Assembly: GCA_050732575.1 (NCBI GenBank)
Contig: JBOHRF010000278.1
Coordinates: forward strand, 1 to 6,800
Direction: 5' to 3'
Length of the DNA stretch: 6,800 nt
Origin: JBBDWZ01 sp050732575
GTDB taxonomy: Bacteria > Gemmatimonadota > Gemmatimonadetes > Longimicrobiales > RSA9
Part shown: in pieces, positions 3,618 to 6,800 of the stretch
How the letters are laid out: the number at the start of each line of letters is the position of its first letter
How positions within the stretch are numbered: position 1 is the first letter of the stretch
The notes under the pieces: generated by a model
Database searches by the model: none
What the model was told of the DNA's origin: nothing
The model's input: the letters and a program-made list of their open reading frames with translations, nothing else
Translations under genes and position numbers: made by a program

Positions 3618-6478
3618 CCGGCCAGCGGCGCAAGAAGCGCGAGCGCGATGATGAGGCCGAGCGGCGTCCGGTCCGATGGCCTGCGCAGGGGCGGACGCGC
3701 GAGTGGATCACCAACCAGCGTAAACGCGGCCCATGCGCGCGGTGGCGCGCCACGATGCATGGCCGCCAGCTTGGCCTGACGCAATGCTTCGCTCACGGGC
3801 TGACCTTCCGACATGGCTCGATAGAAATCATCCACCAGCTGGACTGTTTCGGCATCGCCGATGGGCCACCACGTAGTGGCCACGGCGCGCGCGCCCGCCG
3901 CAATCAAGGGTGCGGCCAGTCCCTGTACGCCCTCGCCTCTCACGATGGCACCGCGCGCCGTGCTGCATGCCGACAACACGACCAGCTCGGCTGACAAACG
4001 CAAGCCGGCCAACTCGGAGATTCCGACAAAGCCGTCCTCAAGGCCTGCAGGTGCGAGGGCGAGGGCCGTGCTGGCCACAGAGCTTTCGTCGACCAGTGCG
4101 TGGGTTGCGAAGTGCACGATGCCGAACTCCGCGAGGGAGGTGCGCTTGAGCCAGTCCTCGGAGGCATTTGCGCGCAGGCGCACGGTAGCCGCGTGGGCAT
4201 AACGCGCAACCGCACGTCCCTCGCGCGCGGACCCACGCAGGCGAGGCAGGCCACTCTTCCCCGATAACGCGGAGCGGAACACGTCCGATGTAAGGGGTGC
4301 GTCAATCTCGACGGCGAAGCGCGGATCGGCGAGCACGGCCAGCGCGGTGGGCGGTGCGTACGCGGCGCGCTGTGCCAGTCGCGCGGCCACGGTTGCGGAT
4401 GGCGCGCTGGTCACCGCAAATCGCTGCAGCACGAACTGGCCGTCGGGCAACACGAGCGCATCGAAGGGAAGGCGGTGCAGTGGTCCATCGGGCACAATGA
4501 TCCAGCGTCGAATCGTGGGATCCAGCTGGGCCAACGCGGGCGTGAGCAGGGCCGTGCCCAATTCGCGTCCCAGCGCACGGGGATCGTCGCCAGACTCGAG
4601 CAAAGCGTCGAGTCGCGCAATGGGCTGAGCGAGCGCATCCTGTGATGCGAGCACATACGCGCGCGCGTGCTTGCGCGTAATCACGAACAACGTGGTGGGG
4701 TCGCCGCGCCCGGTCATGAACTCGAACAGTGCCGTCGAGTCATCGGGCAGCGCGCGCTGTACACTGTCCAGACGGAGAGGTGGTTCACTGTGCCGGGCAA
4801 CGTCACCCGAGATGGTGTCGAGCGCGGCGGCGCGGGTCAGCCGGTCAGACAGGTCACGCGCGCGCCCGCGTTCAACCACCTCGAAGGCCGCGGCAATGCG
4901 GCCGGCGCGTGCCAGCGCAGCGATCACGCTCGCCACGCCGAGATCGGGATCGGCACGATCGGACGCCACTTGAAACGCCAGTAGCCGAAGCTGTCGATCG
5001 CCCAGTGATTGACGCCATTCGTCCAGCTCCCCGGTTGCGGCCAACAGTTCGCGTTCAGCTTCGTCGAGCCGTCCGGTTCGGGCCAACACTTCAGCCAGGC
5101 GGGCTGCGTCCACGTAACGCCGGACGCCCCGACTCTGAGCGCTAGCTCTACGGTTTCGGAAGATGCGCTCAGCTCCGGCGAGGTTGCCCCAACGCAACGC
5201 CAGTGTGCCCTCGAAGAACGTTACACCGTCGCTGTGGCCTTGTAATCCGGGTCTGCTGCTGATCATCTGGCGCGCCGCATCGAGGGCGAGGAACGCGCCG
5301 GCAGAATCACCTTCCTGGAGCGCAATCCACATGCGCGAGTTGCGTGCGCCCACCTCGCCGTTGAGCCAGCCGATCGCTTGCGATGTGCGCACAGACGCAT
5401 CGTTGGCGGCCCGTGCAGCGGCTACATCACCCAACGCGACGGCCACACGCTCTGCAATGGAGGGCGCGATTACGCGCGCATACGGGTCGTCGTGCCGGTC
5501 GAGGATCTGCTTGATGCGGTCCGCTTCCATCACGGCAGCTTGTACATCACCGACCGACATCGCGATTTGCGCCAGGGTGGCGCGCGCGCCAACCGAAATG
5601 GTCCAACTGGCCGATGCCTCGGCTTCTTCTACGGCCTGCTGTGCGTCACGACGTGCGTGCCCGAGCTGGCCGAACAGGCGCTGGAAGTCGCCGCGCCACC
5701 ATAAGGCTTTGGCCAGACCCGCGCGGTCACGCACGCGCCGAAACGTTGTGATGGCGCGCGCATACGCAGCGAGCGCGGAATCGACGGCAAAGAGGTTGGC
5801 CTGGCCGACGGCGAGCTGGTAGTTGCAGGTGGCCAACGCGCGCTGGTTGCGTGCGCGCTCAGCCAGCGCGATGCCCTCACGTGCGGCCTGCACGGCAGTC
5901 CGAGCATCGCCCAGGGAATCACTCGCCTCCGCCGCGCTGCAGCGTGCGAGTGCGCGCACCCCAAGCTCTGTGGGCGGCAGGACCGCTTCGGCTTCGGCCA
6001 CAGTCGCGAGCGCGGCCTGCGGGCCCGCCGTGTAAAGTCGCACGCGCGCGTAGTAGACCAGCGCTTCACCGACCAGACTCGAGTCGCGCGTTGCACGGCC
6101 GGCCGAAAGCGCCAGCTGTACGGCCGAATCGGCGGCCGGCCAGCGCGCGCGGCCGCCCGCGAGGCGCGCCAGGCCCAGCGCGGCATAACCCGCGATGCGG
6201 TCGGTGCGCGTTTCGGCCAGGACATCGCGATAGAGCCGATCGGCCAGCGAATCCCGATAGATGTAGTGCGCGAGTGTAGCGAGGCCCAGCGAGGCAACCC
6301 GGTCAGCGGGCGTGCGGCGCATGGTACGGCTCCAGCGCCGTTCCAGAACGCCGGCGCTATCGCCTTCGGCGGCGGCCAGGGCATGTCGCACTACGACTGC
6401 CGGATCCTGTTCTGCTGGCGGGTGGGGCAGTGCAGCAGTGAGCAGAAGGGTGAGCGTCAGCGAGCGTTGGTAATTCAT
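3572..6478 (-). CDS. Exported, C-terminally anchored TPR-CHAT (caspase-like) protein
   Basis: A 968-residue protein. A short signal peptide (MNYQRSLTLTLLLTAAL) is followed by about 500 residues of alpha-helical tetratricopeptide-type repeats, with A/L/Y patterns such as CNYQLAVGQANLFAVDSALAAYARA. The CHAT domain, of the caspase/separase clan, spans about 575-925. It has the expected IIVPDGPLHRLPFDAL segment, His793 in VHFATHAL and Cys838 in VVLSACSTARGA, 45 residues apart, then EGVQGLAAPLIAAGARAVATTWW; so it looks catalytically intact. A membrane helix (about 939-958) and MRRRRTAERR tail follow, placing the TPR and CHAT parts outside the cytoplasm. TPR scaffolds in this class bind partners that gate the protease. 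ATG at 6478 is chosen because the in-frame 66-residue extension to GTG 6676 does not look like protein and would run into the divergent gene; no good Shine-Dalgarno precedes it. Substrate unknown; the anti-sigma factor is a candidate. Confidence 0.88.
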   Translation of the reverse strand: MNYQRSLTLTLLLTAALPHPPAEQDPAVVVRHALAAAEGDSAGVLERRWSRTMRRTPADRVASLGLATLAHYIYRDSLADRLYRDVLAETRTDRIAGYAALGLARLAGGRARWPAADSAVQLALSAGRATRDSSLVGEALVYYARVRLYTAGPQAALATVAEAEAVLPPTELGVRALARCSAAEASDSLGDARTAVQAAREGIALAERARNQRALATCNYQLAVGQANLFAVDSALAAYARAITTFRRVRDRAGLAKALWWRGDFQRLFGQLGHARRDAQQAVEEAEASASWTISVGARATLAQIAMSVGDVQAAVMEADRIKQILDRHDDPYARVIAPSIAERVAVALGDVAAARAANDASVRTSQAIGWLNGEVGARNSRMWIALQEGDSAGAFLALDAARQMISSRPGLQGHSDGVTFFEGTLALRWGNLAGAERIFRNRRASAQSRGVRRYVDAARLAEVLARTGRLDEAERELLAATGELDEWRQSLGDRQLRLLAFQVASDRADPDLGVASVIAALARAGRIAAAFEVVERGRARDLSDRLTRAAALDTISGDVARHSEPPLRLDSVQRALPDDSTALFEFMTGRGDPTTLFVITRKHARAYVLASQDALAQPIARLDALLESGDDPRALGRELGTALLTPALAQLDPTIRRWIIVPDGPLHRLPFDALVLPDGQFVLQRFAVTSAPSATVAARLAQRAAYAPPTALAVLADPRFAVEIDAPLTSDVFRSALSGKSGLPRLRGSAREGRAVARYAHAATVRLRANASEDWLKRTSLAEFGIVHFATHALVDESSVASTALALAPAGLEDGFVGISELAGLRLSAELVVLSACSTARGAIVRGEGVQGLAAPLIAAGARAVATTWWPIGDAETVQLVDDFYRAMSEGQPVSEALRQAKLAAMHRGAPPRAWAAFTLVGDPLARPPLRRPSDRTPLGLIIALALLAPLAGYGVVMRRRRTAERR

Positions 6479-6581
6479 GCCGCGTTTCGTCCGCGGAGGC
6501 CCGGCCAGCGAGACCGGTGTCGTGCGGGAAAGATTCGGCCCGTAGTGGCCGGTCGCAACCGTAACGGGTGCCGCAGGTAGC

Positions 6582-6604
6582 CCTGAGAATGGCGTGTTAT
6601 CAGG
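6582..6604. promoter_or_regulatory. Dyad in the divergent intergenic region, candidate operator
   Basis: CCTGAGAA (6582-6589) and TTATCAGG (6597-6604) are inverted arms matching at 7 of 8 positions around a 7-bp centre. The dyad lies near the middle of the divergent intergenic region, where one regulator could control both genes. No cognate regulator is identified. Confidence 0.35.
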
Positions 6605-6655
6605 CGCGTTGTACAGGTGAGGGCCAAAGTGGCACTTCACCAGGGGACGGCAAAC

Positions 6656-6660
6656 GAGGG
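6656..6660 (+). promoter_or_regulatory. Ribosome binding site for the rightmost gene
   Basis: GAGGG lies 4 nt before the GTG at 6665. It supports that GTG as the start of an exported protein running off the window. Confidence 0.6.
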
Positions 6661-6664
6661 AACC

Positions 6665-6800
6665 GTGAGAACTCACATCGGCACCGGAATTACGCTGTTG
6701 GCCGTCGTTTCATCGAGCGCGAACGCGCAGACGCGCGTACTAACGACTACGCCGACATCCGTCCAGGTTCGGGCCGGCGGGACGGCCGTCTCGCTCACGC
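6665..6800 (+). CDS. Start of an exported protein, probably Ig-like (partial, runs off the window)
   Basis: From the GTG at 6665 the frame stays open to the window end, giving the first 45 residues. Residues 1-21 form a secretion signal: MRTHIG, a hydrophobic ITLLAVVSSS core and an ANA cleavage site followed by QTRVL. It has no lipobox cysteine, so the product is probably secreted or exported to the periplasm or surface rather than lipid-anchored. Residues 24-45 (about VLTTTPTSVQVRAGGTAVSL) resemble the first strands of bacterial Ig-like or similar beta-sandwich domains, where a TPTSV motif is followed by a GGT turn. The gene is divergent from the TPR-CHAT gene across 186 bp. Function cannot be told from this fragment; a surface structural or adhesive protein is one possibility, and a target of the local sigma factor is another. 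Confidence 0.7.
   Translation, partial: MRTHIGTGITLLAVVSSSANAQTRVLTTTPTSVQVRAGGTAVSLT

Larger units (their letters stand above)
6479..6664. other. Divergent intergenic region with presumed promoters for both flanking genes
   Basis: The 186 bp between the TPR-CHAT start and the exported-protein start must hold both promoters. I see no clear -35/-10 pair on either strand. The minus strand has TTGGCC and TGATAA 19 bp apart, which is a poor match. Contents include the 23-bp dyad at 6582-6604 and a GCAACCGT octamer at 6555-6562, which also occurs at 403-410 upstream of the sugar dehydrogenase. Confidence 0.6.

Noticed and set aside
5163..5822. 219-codon plus-strand frame
   Set aside because: It is antisense to the TPR region of the CHAT gene, and its Ala/Arg/Ser-rich translation is typical of a shadow frame.
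2461..6478. A type III-E CRISPR (Craspase) locus
   Set aside because: No CRISPR repeats, Cas7-11 effector, Csx30 or Csx31 are present in the window; only the protease/sigma logic is similar.
6479..6676. 66-residue N-terminal extension of the TPR-CHAT protein to a GTG at 6676
   Set aside because: It would bury a good signal peptide, has no ribosome binding site, reads as unstructured sequence and would overlap the start of the divergent gene at 6665.

Overview
The window is GC-rich, densely coded DNA with no mobile element, tRNA, rRNA or CRISPR array that I can see. The lineage is inferred, not proven. An ECF sigma factor paired with a zinc-finger anti-sigma factor that ends in a fibronectin-like domain, a large exported TPR-CHAT protein, and a lipoprotein PQQ-type sugar dehydrogenase with N-terminal repeats together suggest a Gram-negative-type soil or aquatic bacterium. 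Gemmatimonadota or a neighbouring phylum such as Acidobacteriota would fit.

Layout from left to right. (1) At 1-357 lies the end of a small single-pass membrane protein of unknown function, possibly cut by the window edge. (2) At 485-2167 is a lipoprotein sugar dehydrogenase of the glucose/sorbosone dehydrogenase (PQQ) family, with two tandem repeats of about 86 residues between lipobox and enzyme. (3) At 2168-2460 is a non-coding stretch holding a perfect 16-bp palindrome, a second partial copy of it 82 bp away, and a nested inverted repeat between them. (4) At 2461-3617 is a translationally coupled ECF sigma factor / anti-sigma factor pair whose stop and start codons overlap. (5) At 3572-6478 on the minus strand is a 968-residue TPR-CHAT (caspase-like) protein with a signal peptide and a C-terminal membrane anchor. 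It converges on the anti-sigma gene and overlaps its 3' end by 46 bp. (6) At 6479-6664 is a divergent intergenic region with one dyad. (7) From 6665 to the window end is the start of an exported protein that looks Ig-like.

The most interesting idea is that items 4 and 5 form one signalling module. The anti-sigma factor has a cytoplasmic zinc-binding end, one membrane helix and an extracytoplasmic domain. The CHAT protein carries the His/Cys dyad and is predicted to be tethered on the same extracytoplasmic side. A caspase-like protease next to a sigma/anti-sigma pair recalls the type III-E CRISPR arrangement, in which the TPR-CHAT protease Csx29 cleaves Csx30, a protein that restrains an RpoE-like sigma factor. 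Here there is no CRISPR component, and the predicted compartment is different. Proteolysis of the anti-sigma factor by this CHAT protein is a hypothesis resting on gene neighbourhood and topology only.
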